The translations under genes and the position numbers were made by a program. This document shows, in pieces, positions 56,310 through 64,000 of a stretch of DNA of 64,000 nucleotides. The first letter of the stretch is position 1; every line of letters starts with the position of its first letter. A model generated the notes under the pieces. That model did no database searches and was not told where the DNA came from. It saw nothing but the letters and a program-made list of their open reading frames with translations. Location: positions 5,084,001 to 5,148,000 of the forward strand of contig NZ_CP132938.1 in assembly GCF_040358255.1 (NCBI RefSeq), read 5' to 3'. The DNA is from Tunturibacter gelidoferens (lineage in GTDB: Bacteria > Acidobacteriota > Terriglobia > Terriglobales > Acidobacteriaceae).

Positions 56310-57284
56310 CTAAACCGTTCGTCGCCAGACGGTCGGACTTATCCCCGTGAACTTCCGGAAGATCTTCGAGAACCGACCTCCATCCGAAAACCCGGTAGCG
56401 GAAGCAACCTGTTGAATAGTCCACTCTGCTCGCAAGAGAAGTGTCTTCGCCTTCTGGACTCTCATACTCACGATGTATTGATGCGGCGTGGATCCTGAAC
56501 TCTCCCTAAAAGACCGTGCGAAGTGAAAGACACTTAAGTCTGTGAGGGCCGCCAACTCCTGGAGGCGAATATCCCGATGCAGATTTGCTTCTATGTATGA
56601 CTGCACTCGCCGGAGATTCGGGCGCGAAAGCCCGCCTTTTATTCTGGCGGGGGCCGATGAAGTAAGCCCATACTTCTTGATGAGAGCTATCGACAAGGAC
56701 ATCCCCAATATATCTCCATAAAGAGATCCCATGGGCCAGCCTGCGTTCATCTCTCGCTCCATCTCCGTTAGCAGGAGACGCAACTGTTCATCTTGAAACG
56801 ACCACTGATTTTCGAAGTCGCACGGCCCTCTGATACCAATTTGTTCGGCAGCCTGACTAAGCAGCGATGGCTCCAGGGATGCCACGATACGCTGCGAAGG
56901 CCCATACCAGAGCAGGCTGTCTCGGGTCCCCGGCGCCAGTAGGATTAGGCTGCCAACATCTGATCGGACACAGCCTTTCTGTCCGGAGCTGTGCCAGTCC
57001 ATCTCGACCGGACCACTGGATTGAAGATGCAGACAAAACGTTGTGTGCTCATGTTCCGGTATGGCTACTGCGCCGAGGCGATGCCTCTCCAGCATCATGC
57101 CAGTCCAGGGTGAGCGTGCGTTATTGGTAGTGGGTTGTCCAGGGAGCAGAGGCACCGACTCCCCTTCCATCAAGACGGAGATGCGTTTCGACCTCATCGG
57201 GTCGTGGCAAGGGGTGGCGTCGAGCCTACTAAGCACTCCGTTTCCTCGACCTTCGCTGCCTGTCCCGCCACCGAACCCAGTCAT
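56310..57284 (-). CDS. AraC-family transcriptional regulator
   Basis: AAGGAG precedes the ATG. The 324-residue protein has an N-terminal cupin-like part (AIPEHEHTTFCLHLQSSGP, GSLILLAPGTRDSLLW) and a C-terminal AraC double helix-turn-helix (about 225-324) with HRDIRLQELAALTDLSVFHF, ARSFRESSGSTPHQYI, then ATGFSDGGRFSKIFRKFTGI and SPTVWRR. It lies upstream of the cobalamin riboswitch on the same strand. A small-molecule-sensing role is likely; the ligand is unknown. Confidence 0.9.
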   Translation of the reverse strand: MTGFGGGTGSEGRGNGVLSRLDATPCHDPMRSKRISVLMEGESVPLLPGQPTTNNARSPWTGMMLERHRLGAVAIPEHEHTTFCLHLQSSGPVEMDWHSSGQKGCVRSDVGSLILLAPGTRDSLLWYGPSQRIVASLEPSLLSQAAEQIGIRGPCDFENQWSFQDEQLRLLLTEMEREMNAGWPMGSLYGDILGMSLSIALIKKYGLTSSAPARIKGGLSRPNLRRVQSYIEANLHRDIRLQELAALTDLSVFHFARSFRESSGSTPHQYIVSMRVQKAKTLLLRAEWTIQQVASATGFSDGGRFSKIFRKFTGISPTVWRRTV

Positions 57285-57392
57285 GCACGATCTCCTTATT
57301 CATCATAGATCCAGCAAGAACAGACAACCTACCGCAAGATCAGCCACATGCGCCCATTGAAAATCCGGTATCTCTAGGGAGAGGAAACTGAG

Positions 57393-57566
57393 ATGGGACT
57401 TATCCAGGGAGTAGTCGACGGCTTCATCATGACAGTCGGCATCACCCCGCCCAAACCCGAGAACAAACGCTCGGCAACGATCTTTATCGCGACGGGCCTT
57501 CTTGGCACAGTTGTCGGTATCATTGCTCTGTTTGCTTTTGTTCTGACCGTAATGCTTCACAGATAG
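57393..57566 (+). CDS. Small membrane protein, 57 aa
   Basis: GGGAGAGG lies eight bases before the ATG. The product begins MGLIQGVVDGFIMTVGITPP, then KPENKRSATIFIATGLLGTV and one clear transmembrane helix to ALFAFVLTVMLHR. It sits 45 bases upstream of the DUF1348 gene on the same strand. Unknown function; well-formed start signals support it being real. Confidence 0.65.
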   Translation: MGLIQGVVDGFIMTVGITPPKPENKRSATIFIATGLLGTVVGIIALFAFVLTVMLHR

Positions 57567-57610
57567 GGTATGTTTAGCGGCCAATCGGCGCAGTTCGAAG
57601 GAGCATAGAC

Positions 57611-58087
57611 ATGAGCAAGGAACAGGCAATCGCACTCGTCCCGCCGTTCACGCAGGAGACGGCGATCCTTAAGGTACGCAAGGCCGAAGACGGCTGGAAC
57701 TCGCGCAATCCCGAACAGGTTTGCCTTGCTTATACCCTTGACAGCAAGTGGCGCAATCGCTCTGAGTTCGTCAACGGACGAGAGCAGATCGTTCAGTTTC
57801 TCACTCGCAAATGGCAAAAGGAGTTGGATTATCGGCTCATCAAGGAGCTGTGGGCCTTTGGAGGCTCCCGCATCGCGGTTCGTTTTGCCTACGAATCGCA
57901 TGACGCAACCGGCCAGTGGTACCGCTCTTACGGCAATGAAAACTGGGAGTTCGACAACGACGGCGTGATGCACCATCGTTATGCCTGCATCAACGATCTC
58001 CCTATCAAAGAGAGTGAGCGGCTCTTTCATTGGCCACTTGGCCGGCGCCCAGACGACCACCCGGGCCTTACGGAGCTTGGCCTTTAG
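57611..58087 (+). CDS. DUF1348 (NTF2-like/SnoaL-type) protein
   Basis: A 158-residue cytoplasmic protein with the DUF1348 pattern: PPFTQETAILKVRKAEDGWN, SRNPEQVCLAYTLDSKWRNR, EFVNGREQIVQFLTRKWQKE, WYRSYGNENWEFDNDGVMHH and FHWPLGRRPDDHPGL at the end. The family has a cone-shaped NTF2-like fold, often with small-ligand pockets; no catalytic function is established. AAGGAG is just before the ATG. Confidence 0.85.
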   Translation: MSKEQAIALVPPFTQETAILKVRKAEDGWNSRNPEQVCLAYTLDSKWRNRSEFVNGREQIVQFLTRKWQKELDYRLIKELWAFGGSRIAVRFAYESHDATGQWYRSYGNENWEFDNDGVMHHRYACINDLPIKESERLFHWPLGRRPDDHPGLTELGL

Positions 58088-58113
58088 GCTCGACGACCCT
58101 TTGACGTGAGGCT

Positions 58114-58160
58114 CTGCCACCGAAGCCCCTCGAAAGGGTTGGTGGCAGCGTATGCTTTTG
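58114..58160 (+). terminator. Possible rho-independent terminator
   Basis: CTGCCACC (58114-58121) pairs with GGTGGCAG (58141-58148) around a 19-base loop, followed by CGTATGCTTTTGGGGTCTTTC with a T-rich tail. It lies 26 bases after the DUF1348 stop. Confidence 0.5.
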
Positions 58161-58299
58161 GGGTCTTTCTTTTATCACACCCCTGACATATCCTCAGCCA
58201 ACAACGCTTAGTAAATAGGCAAGCTATCTTCGGCTCATATGCGGTCGCAAAGCCCCCGTCAACACGACAAGTAAAATATCTCTCCGCAACAGGAGCATT

Positions 58300-58764
58300 A
58301 TGTTCATCATTGCGCTTGCATTTTTGATTGGTATTGTCTCCGGGCTCCGCGCTATGACCGCACCCGCGGCCGTAAGTTGGGCAGCCCGGCTGGGTATCTT
58401 GCCACTCCAGGGCACTCCTCTCGCCTTTTTAGGATATGCGGCGACACCCTACATCTTTACGCTCCTCGCTATCGGTGAGTTGATCAACGACAAACTGCCC
58501 AAGACTCCCAGCCGCAAGGTGCCTCCTCAATTCATCGCGCGGGTCATCAGCGGGGCGTTCGCTGGAGCGGCGGTGGGAGCAGCACGACAGTCGCTGACGT
58601 TCGGCCTTGTCGCCGGCGCCGTGGGCGCGGTTGCAGGCACACTTGGGGGCGCCGCCGTACGCACCAAACTTGGTGAGGTCTTTGGAAAAGATCTCCCTGC
58701 CGCCTTGCTTGAGGACGCCGTGGCGATCATACTTGCTATCGTGGTGGTTACGAGACTCGGATGA
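58300..58764 (+). CDS. DUF4126 membrane protein
   Basis: A 154-residue protein; AGGAG precedes the ATG. It starts MFIIALAFLIGIVSGLRAMT and has four hydrophobic helices. APAAVSWAARLGILPL, LLAIGELINDKLPKTPSRK and ARVISGAFAGAAVG are typical of DUF4126. The family is of unknown function. Its stop overlaps the next gene's ATG by four bases (58761-58764), so the two products are coupled; this may be a membrane partner of the oxidoreductase. Confidence 0.8.
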   Translation: MFIIALAFLIGIVSGLRAMTAPAAVSWAARLGILPLQGTPLAFLGYAATPYIFTLLAIGELINDKLPKTPSRKVPPQFIARVISGAFAGAAVGAARQSLTFGLVAGAVGAVAGTLGGAAVRTKLGEVFGKDLPAALLEDAVAIILAIVVVTRLG

Positions 58765-60140
58765 AACAGTCTTTCGACGCAATCATCGTTGGTGCCGGAC
58801 AGGCAGGACCATCGTTGGCAGGCCGACTCACGCAGGCCGGCTGGACGGTCGCCATCGTCGAGCGCAAGCTATTCGGGGGCACCTGTGTAAACAACGGATG
58901 CACTCCGACCAAAGCCATGGTCGCGAGCGCGCATGCAGCGCATATTGCGCGCCGAGGAAGCGACTTCGGAGTCATACGACGCGAACCGGTGAGCGTTGAT
59001 ATGAAGCAAGTCCTGGCTCGCAAAGACGCCATCGTTATGAAGTCTCGAACAGGCATCGAAAGCTGGCTGCGAGGCATGGAGCGATGCACGGTCTTTACAG
59101 GGACTGCGCGCTTCGTGTCTCCGAATGAGATTCGGGTTGGCGACGAGGTGATTCACGCGAAGAATATCTTTCTGAACGTTGGCGCGAGGCCGGCTGTACC
59201 AGATATGCCTGGAGTCCACGAGGTTCCTTTTCTGACCAGCACGACCGTCCTCGATCTTGATGAACTGCCACAACACCTCATTGTCGTAGGTGGAAGCTAC
59301 GTCGGGTTGGAATTTGCTCAGATGTATCGCCGCTTCGGCGCTGAGGTAACAGTTGTCGAACGCAAAGCGCGGATCATACCCAACGAGGATCACGACCTCT
59401 CATCCGGCGTTCAGGAGATCCTGCAGTCCGAGGGTATTCAGCTTCGTCTCGACGCAAACTGTATCCGACTTGAAAACGACGGCGAAGGAGTAGCGATCGG
59501 GCTCGACTGCCTTGAGGGTCATCCTAGGGTCGTAGGATCGCGGATCCTGCTTGCCGTTGGAAGACGGCCGAACACCGACGATCTTGGACTGGCAGCCGCT
59601 GGCGTGCGGACTGATGAGCGCGGCTACATCACTGCAGACGATCAGCTCCAAACCTCCGTTGCGGGAATCTGGGCGCTGGGAGATTGTAACGGTAGAGGAG
59701 CTTTTACTCATACCTCTTACAACGACTTTGAGATTGTTGCTGATAATCTCCTCGACAAGGCCTCGCGGCGAGTCAGTGACCGCATCCCTGTGAGCGCCCT
59801 TTACGTTGACCCGCCTCTGGCACAGGTCGGTCTCACCGAAATGCAGGTACGCAAGAGTGGACGCGCTGCCTTGATTGGAACTCGCCCAATGACGAAAGTT
59901 GGACGTGCCGTCGAGAAGGGAGAGTCGCAGGGTTTCATGAAGATACTAGTGGACGCAGAGAGCAAAAAAATTCTGGGAGCCGCCATCCTGGGAACCGGCG
60001 GAGACGAGGCCATTCACTGCATCCTGAGTACGATGTACGCAGGCGCCCCCTACACTACTCTCTCTCACGCGGTTCACATTCATCCGACGGTTTCGGAGCT
60101 GATTCCCACGATGCTCCAATCGATGACACCACTTAGGTGA
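58761..60140 (+). CDS. FAD-dependent pyridine nucleotide-disulfide oxidoreductase
   Basis: A 459-residue flavoprotein. The FAD-binding motif is DAIIVGAGQAGPSLAG, followed by the redox disulfide Cys42-X4-Cys47 in GGTCVNNGCTPTKAM. The NAD(P)-binding segment is LIVVGGSYVGLEFAQMYRRF, the second FAD contact is ALGDCNGRGAFTHT, and the active-site His/Glu pair is near the end (HIHPTVSELIPTM). It is close to mercuric reductase and lipoamide dehydrogenase in layout, but it lacks the N-terminal HMA domain and the C-terminal Cys pair of mercuric reductase. Substrate unknown. Translationally coupled to the DUF4126 gene. Confidence 0.9.
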   Translation: MKQSFDAIIVGAGQAGPSLAGRLTQAGWTVAIVERKLFGGTCVNNGCTPTKAMVASAHAAHIARRGSDFGVIRREPVSVDMKQVLARKDAIVMKSRTGIESWLRGMERCTVFTGTARFVSPNEIRVGDEVIHAKNIFLNVGARPAVPDMPGVHEVPFLTSTTVLDLDELPQHLIVVGGSYVGLEFAQMYRRFGAEVTVVERKARIIPNEDHDLSSGVQEILQSEGIQLRLDANCIRLENDGEGVAIGLDCLEGHPRVVGSRILLAVGRRPNTDDLGLAAAGVRTDERGYITADDQLQTSVAGIWALGDCNGRGAFTHTSYNDFEIVADNLLDKASRRVSDRIPVSALYVDPPLAQVGLTEMQVRKSGRAALIGTRPMTKVGRAVEKGESQGFMKILVDAESKKILGAAILGTGGDEAIHCILSTMYAGAPYTTLSHAVHIHPTVSELIPTMLQSMTPLR

Positions 60141-60192
60141 AATTCAAATTCAGGGTTTCTCCTACTCCGAAAAAATGCTAAAACTGTAGGCC

Positions 60193-60618
60193 ATGTCGAC
60201 TACTCGCCAAATGCTGACGCCTCGAGAAGCATCCCGAATGCTGGGCGTGAGCTACCCAACGATCAAACAATGGATATTGAGCGGAAAGTTGAAGACCGTC
60301 CAGACCCCCGGTGGGCACCATCGCTTGTCGGAGGCAGCTTTGAAGCCTTTTCTGACAAGAGACCAGATGAAACCCGCAGTCGACTCGCGACAACGATATC
60401 GCCGGGTGAGCGGTAGAAATCAACTCGCCGGTAAGGTTGTGAGTATCCAGATACAAGGGCTGCTTGCCGAGGTTGTGCTCTCTGTAGGAGACACGCATGT
60501 CACGGCAATCATCACCGCAAATGCGGTTCGCGAGCTTCAGTTGAAGAAAGGCGATCTTGCAGCTGCTCTCATTAAGTCGACCGACGTAATGATTGAGCGC
60601 CTTGACGATCCCTCATAG
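60193..60618 (+). CDS. HTH-TOBE regulator (molybdate/oxyanion-type)
   Basis: A 141-residue protein. An N-terminal MerR-like/excisionase helix-turn-helix (residues 7-55) reads LTPREASRMLGVSYPTIKQW, ILSGKLKTVQTPGGHHRLSE. A TOBE domain (about 75-139) follows, with GRNQLAGKVVSIQIQGLLAE, VTAIITANAVRELQLKKGDL and AAALIKSTDVMIER. This architecture is known for proteins that bind molybdate or tungstate through the TOBE fold. It could regulate the receptor gene 180 bases downstream, whose promoter region contains palindromes. Confidence 0.85.
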   Translation: MSTTRQMLTPREASRMLGVSYPTIKQWILSGKLKTVQTPGGHHRLSEAALKPFLTRDQMKPAVDSRQRYRRVSGRNQLAGKVVSIQIQGLLAEVVLSVGDTHVTAIITANAVRELQLKKGDLAAALIKSTDVMIERLDDPS

Positions 60619-60649
60619 ACACAGTAGATGCCTCTCCGGCACCTAGATG

Positions 60650-60676
60650 AATCGTTTGACTATACGATTTAAATCG
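60650..60676. promoter_or_regulatory. Candidate operator upstream of the receptor gene
   Basis: AATCGT (60650-60655) and ACGATT (60664-60669) form an inverted repeat with eight bases between, overlapping the perfect 12-base palindrome CGATTTAAATCG (60665-60676). Located about 125 bases upstream of the receptor start and directly behind the HTH-TOBE gene. It could be bound by that protein; not tested. Confidence 0.4.
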
Positions 60677-60797
60677 ACTAGCTTCGTACTATTCGAGTGG
60701 AACACGTGCGGGGAGGCCAGTCTTCAGCTCGACTGTTCGCGCTAATCCTTACTACCACCGGACGCACCTCAAAGCTGCGTTTCCAGGAGCGGATTTC

Positions 60798-63700
60798 ATG
60801 AAGCTTCAACGCCTTTCTTGCGCCTTTTTCCTCTTTATCTTGATAGATGGAGCCATTGCCTCCGCTCAAATCGCAGCGGATCTGAAGGGCCGCGTTCTCG
60901 ATCCCTCTGGCGCCGCGATCGCAAACGCGCCGATTGAATTAACCGAGTCTTCCACGAACCTGCATCAGTCTACGACCACCTCCAGCTCCGGCGATTATCT
61001 TTTCATCCATCTCAACCCGGGCTCTTATCGTGTAGAAGTACGGACACCCGGGTTCAAAAATCTGGATCGCGAGGGCGTCAACGTCATCGTTGGACAGACG
61101 GTGAGCCTTGATCTCACGCTGAGTCCTGGAGGCGATCGACAAACTGTAACCGTCAATAGCGACGCGCCACTCCTGCAAGCGGAGACCAGCAATATCGAGA
61201 CCAACATCTCCGGCGCCTATGTTGCCGCGATTCCACTCAATACAAGAAACTTCATTCAGCTCACGACACTGGCCCCGGGGGTCGAGTTGCCTCCCGGAAC
61301 CTTGCTTCCTCGCATCAATGGCGGTCGCCCCCGTACCAATGAGTACATCTACGACGGCATCTCTGCGCTGCAGCCCGAACCTGGTCAAGTAGCCTTCTTT
61401 CCTATCCTCGACGACATTGCGGAATTCACCATCGAAGCCAATAACGTGCCGGCGGAGTTCGGCCGATTCAACGGTGGTGTGGTCAACGTTGCCACCCGGT
61501 CGGGCTCTAACGAGGTGCATGGCAGCCTCTTTGAATATCTTCGCAATGAAGATCTTAATGCCCGCAACTACTTCGCGCCGACGGGCCGCAAGCCTGAGTA
61601 TCGTCGCAACCTCTATGGCGCTACACTCGGCGCGCCTATTCTCCGCGATCGTCTCTTCTTTTTCGGCGACTATCAAGGAATCAAGCAGCTCATCGGCCGC
61701 ACCCTGACCTCGACGATCCCCACAATCAACGAACGCAACGGCATCTTCCACAATGTCTCGCATATCTACAATCCCACCACCACAACCATCGTCAATGGAA
61801 AGAATGTGAGGCAGGAATTTCCCGGAGACGTCATCAACATACCATTCGATCCTGCCGCCCAGGCTCTCCTTGCACGCTTTCCACTTCCGACCAACGGCAA
61901 TGCCGCCAACAATTACAGCCGCACTGCAAACGACGCGGACCATCAGAATCAGTTTGACGTTCGCGTCGACGGTGCGTACGGTACTCGTGACCACGCCTTT
62001 GGCCGCTACACCTACTACAACGAAGTCGAGCAGCCCGTCACCCCGTTGCCCGATGGTAGCGGCCTCATCAGCGGATCAGCTCTCGGTACTGGCGGAGTCC
62101 CTGGACTCTCGAACGTGCGAGGACAACAGGCCGTCGCCAACGAGACCCATATCTTCTCCCCGAGGATGGTCAACAACCTCACGGGTGGGTACACCCGTCG
62201 CAGCAACAATATCATCGGTCCTGAACTCGACAGTACCGCCTCCGCCACGCTCGGCATCCCCGGCATCCCTACCAACGCAGAATTCAATAATGCCCTTCCC
62301 CTCTTTACGCTCACTGGCATCCAGCAGCTTGGTCCCTCAGCAAGCACCTTCGCGAACTTCCAGACCTCGGTTTGGCAGGTCGTCGACACGGCTGTCTACA
62401 CACGCGGTGCCCACGCCATTAAGGCTGGCATCGACTTCCGTTGGTACCAACTCAATACTGTTTCGCCGCCCAACCCCACCGGCTCCTTTGCCTTCACCAC
62501 CACCGGCACAAATCAACAGGGTCTTGTCATCGCCCCCGGCGATAAGCTCACCAACGGTAATTCCATCGCAAGCTTTCTTCTAGGACAGGTCGACATCTTT
62601 CAAATAGACCTGCAACAGGCTAAGCTCCGTCCTCGCGACTACATCGAGGAGTATTTTCTTCAAGACGACTGGAAGGCCTCCAATCGCCTAACACTCAACA
62701 TCGGAGCGCGCTGGACCCTGCACCATCCCTCTACCGAAAAGAACAACCAAGGAGCTGTCTTCAACCTCGGGACGCAACAGCTTGACTACGTAGGCGTCGA
62801 TGGAAACTCGCGCAGTGCCCGCGAACTCCACTACGGCAACGTTGCTCCTCGTGTGGGGTTCACCTATCTCGCGACCGAGAAGACGGTAATTCACTCTGGC
62901 TTTGGAATTGTCTTTATCGACCAGTCAGGGATCACAACTCCATTTACTATTCCCCAATTCCCTTTCATCCAAAGTGTTACGCAGAAGACTCAGGACAGCG
63001 TGAACGCCGCCTTTGCACTCTCGCACGGACCTTCCGTGGCTCCAATTCCACTTACTCCCAACGCCGGTCTTGGCCAAAGTGTATACACTGCCGATCGCAC
63101 CGCCGGTTCGGGTTACGTCCAGCAGTGGAACCTCGCCGTCCAGCGCGCCGTGACTAACAATCTCTCTGTTGAGGTTGCATACGTAGGGTCGAACATTATT
63201 CACGTCGGTATCCCCGACTCGAATCTTAACCAGCTCACGGCCGATCAGCTAGCGGAGGGCGCTTCGCTCCTCACCCCAGTCACAAATCCTTACTTCGGCC
63301 AACTTCCGCCATCCAGTTCTCTGAATACGAAGAACATCGCTGCCGCACAACTCATCAAACCTTATCCTCGCTTCCAAAACGTTGCGACGTACCGCCATAA
63401 CTCGGGAACCACCAACTACAACGCAATTGAGGCCAAGGCCGAACAACGCTTCTCGCACGGTATCTCCTTCCTCTTCGCCTATACTCACTCCAAACTCATC
63501 GATGATGCGTCTTCCGTCTTCTCCTCCACCGTTCTCTCCTCACCCAACACAAGCTCTCTCATCGCAGCGGACACCTACCGCCCTTATCTGGAACGCGACT
63601 CATCGAATGGCGATATGCCCAATGTAACCTCGTTCAGCGGCATCTACGATTTACCGGCTGGGCGAAACCATCGCTTCGCCTCGACCGGGGTAGGCAACGC

Positions 63701-64000
63701 GATGCTCGGAGGCTGGAGCTTGAATACCATCCTGTCGCTGCAATCGGGGATGCCGGTCACCGTCACACAGGCCACCAATAACAACGCTTTCGCAGGTTTT
63801 TCTCTTCAGCGCCCCGACATCGTTGGCAACCCCAATTTGACGGCCGGCCAGCGTACCCCCGCGCACTACTTCAACACTGCCGCATTCAGCACAGCCCCTC
63901 AATTCGTTATTGGCACCGCATCGCGCAACCCCGTGCGTGGCCCTGCCTACCGCGACCTGGATGTATCGCTCATCAAGCGAACCCGGCTGGTAGAAAAAGC
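60798..64000 (+). CDS. Oar-type TonB-dependent receptor (C-terminus outside the window)
   Basis: AGGAG lies 9 bases before the ATG at 60798. The visible 1067 codons are open to the window edge. A signal peptide (LSCAFFLFILIDGAIASAQ) is followed by a carboxypeptidase-regulatory-like domain (ADLKGRVLDPSGAAIANAPI), a plug (AAIPLNTRNFIQLTTLAPGV, PRINGGRPRTNEYIYDGI), and barrel strands (GGVVNVATRSGSNEVHGSLF, RDRLFFFGDYQG, HAIKAGIDFRWYQLN, SFLLGQVDIF). It is the only undisrupted receptor of the three besides that at 41688-44969. The substrate is unknown; proximity to an HTH-TOBE gene hints at an oxyanion-linked role but only by position. Confidence 0.88.
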   Translation, partial: MKLQRLSCAFFLFILIDGAIASAQIAADLKGRVLDPSGAAIANAPIELTESSTNLHQSTTTSSSGDYLFIHLNPGSYRVEVRTPGFKNLDREGVNVIVGQTVSLDLTLSPGGDRQTVTVNSDAPLLQAETSNIETNISGAYVAAIPLNTRNFIQLTTLAPGVELPPGTLLPRINGGRPRTNEYIYDGISALQPEPGQVAFFPILDDIAEFTIEANNVPAEFGRFNGGVVNVATRSGSNEVHGSLFEYLRNEDLNARNYFAPTGRKPEYRRNLYGATLGAPILRDRLFFFGDYQGIKQLIGRTLTSTIPTINERNGIFHNVSHIYNPTTTTIVNGKNVRQEFPGDVINIPFDPAAQALLARFPLPTNGNAANNYSRTANDADHQNQFDVRVDGAYGTRDHAFGRYTYYNEVEQPVTPLPDGSGLISGSALGTGGVPGLSNVRGQQAVANETHIFSPRMVNNLTGGYTRRSNNIIGPELDSTASATLGIPGIPTNAEFNNALPLFTLTGIQQLGPSASTFANFQTSVWQVVDTAVYTRGAHAIKAGIDFRWYQLNTVSPPNPTGSFAFTTTGTNQQGLVIAPGDKLTNGNSIASFLLGQVDIFQIDLQQAKLRPRDYIEEYFLQDDWKASNRLTLNIGARWTLHHPSTEKNNQGAVFNLGTQQLDYVGVDGNSRSARELHYGNVAPRVGFTYLATEKTVIHSGFGIVFIDQSGITTPFTIPQFPFIQSVTQKTQDSVNAAFALSHGPSVAPIPLTPNAGLGQSVYTADRTAGSGYVQQWNLAVQRAVTNNLSVEVAYVGSNIIHVGIPDSNLNQLTADQLAEGASLLTPVTNPYFGQLPPSSSLNTKNIAAAQLIKPYPRFQNVATYRHNSGTTNYNAIEAKAEQRFSHGISFLFAYTHSKLIDDASSVFSSTVLSSPNTSSLIAADTYRPYLERDSSNGDMPNVTSFSGIYDLPAGRNHRFASTGVGNAMLGGWSLNTILSLQSGMPVTVTQATNNNAFAGFSLQRPDIVGNPNLTAGQRTPAHYFNTAAFSTAPQFVIGTASRNPVRGPAYRDLDVSLIKRTRLVEK

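Noticed and set aside
60939..61994. 351-residue minus-strand frame
   Set aside because: It is antisense to the receptor gene starting at 60798, which has a clear ribosome site, signal peptide and family motifs.

Overview
The window looks like a chromosome segment of an acidobacterium, class Terriglobia (the Granulicella / Edaphobacter / Terriglobus neighbourhood). The grounds are the family repertoire: three large carboxypeptidase-regulatory-fold TonB-dependent receptors of the Oar type, giant secreted proteins built from NHL or SBBP propellers and Ig-like repeats, an Ig-repeat sedolisin, an NTF2-like DUF1348 protein, DUF4126, DUF1330, and a MacAB-like exporter with two permeases. No 16S gene or complete tRNA is present, so genus is inference.

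Layout. 1-1.6 kb (minus strand): the start of an Ig-like secreted protein, a 57-residue membrane peptide, an outer-membrane beta-barrel and a broken flagellar hook gene. 2.77-8.9 kb (plus strand): a MerR regulator with a dyad at its own promoter, then a probable operon of a frameshifted membrane-anchored protein, a four-histidine cytochrome-b-like membrane protein, a small exported protein, a MacA-type adaptor, an ABC ATPase and two FtsX/MacB permeases. 9.2-15.9 kb: a graveyard of IS1182 and IS110 copies, Fic, DUF2971 and Zn-alcohol-dehydrogenase fragments around one intact IS6-family transposase. 16.3-21.0 kb: a 1385-residue NHL/Ig surface protein and a second outer-membrane barrel. 21-29.4 kb: mostly decayed genes (HipA-like kinase, a GGDEF-protein membrane domain lacking GGDEF, MHYT and WD40 fragments) and small membrane proteins, one belonging to a duplicated cassette. 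29.5-37.1 kb (minus strand): a propeller histidine kinase, its NarL-type response regulator and a sedolisin-Ig protease. 37.7-45 kb: two small conserved genes and a phosphonoacetate locus consisting of an Oar-type receptor, a Tat-exported phosphonoacetate hydrolase and a LysR regulator. 45-48.2 kb: small or decayed genes ending at the 3' half of a tRNA-Pro, a probable attachment scar. 48.5-56.2 kb: a frameshifted SBBP propeller protein, DHFR-like and ANTAR remnants, and an Oar-type receptor broken by a frameshift and an amber codon but still preceded by a recognisable cobalamin riboswitch. 56.3-64 kb: an AraC regulator, small conserved genes, a DUF4126 / FAD-disulfide oxidoreductase pair, an HTH-TOBE regulator and the beginning of a third Oar-type receptor.

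The best-supported functional units are the MerR/MacAB/cytochrome operon, the receptor / phosphonoacetate hydrolase / LysR locus, the kinase-regulator-protease unit and the cobalamin-riboswitch receptor. The most unusual features are the export signal on the phosphonoacetate hydrolase, a perfect 13-bp inverted repeat spanning the lysR start codon, and two double H-X13-H-style histidine pairs in the MerR operon. All functions are inferred from motifs read by eye; no database or alignment was run.
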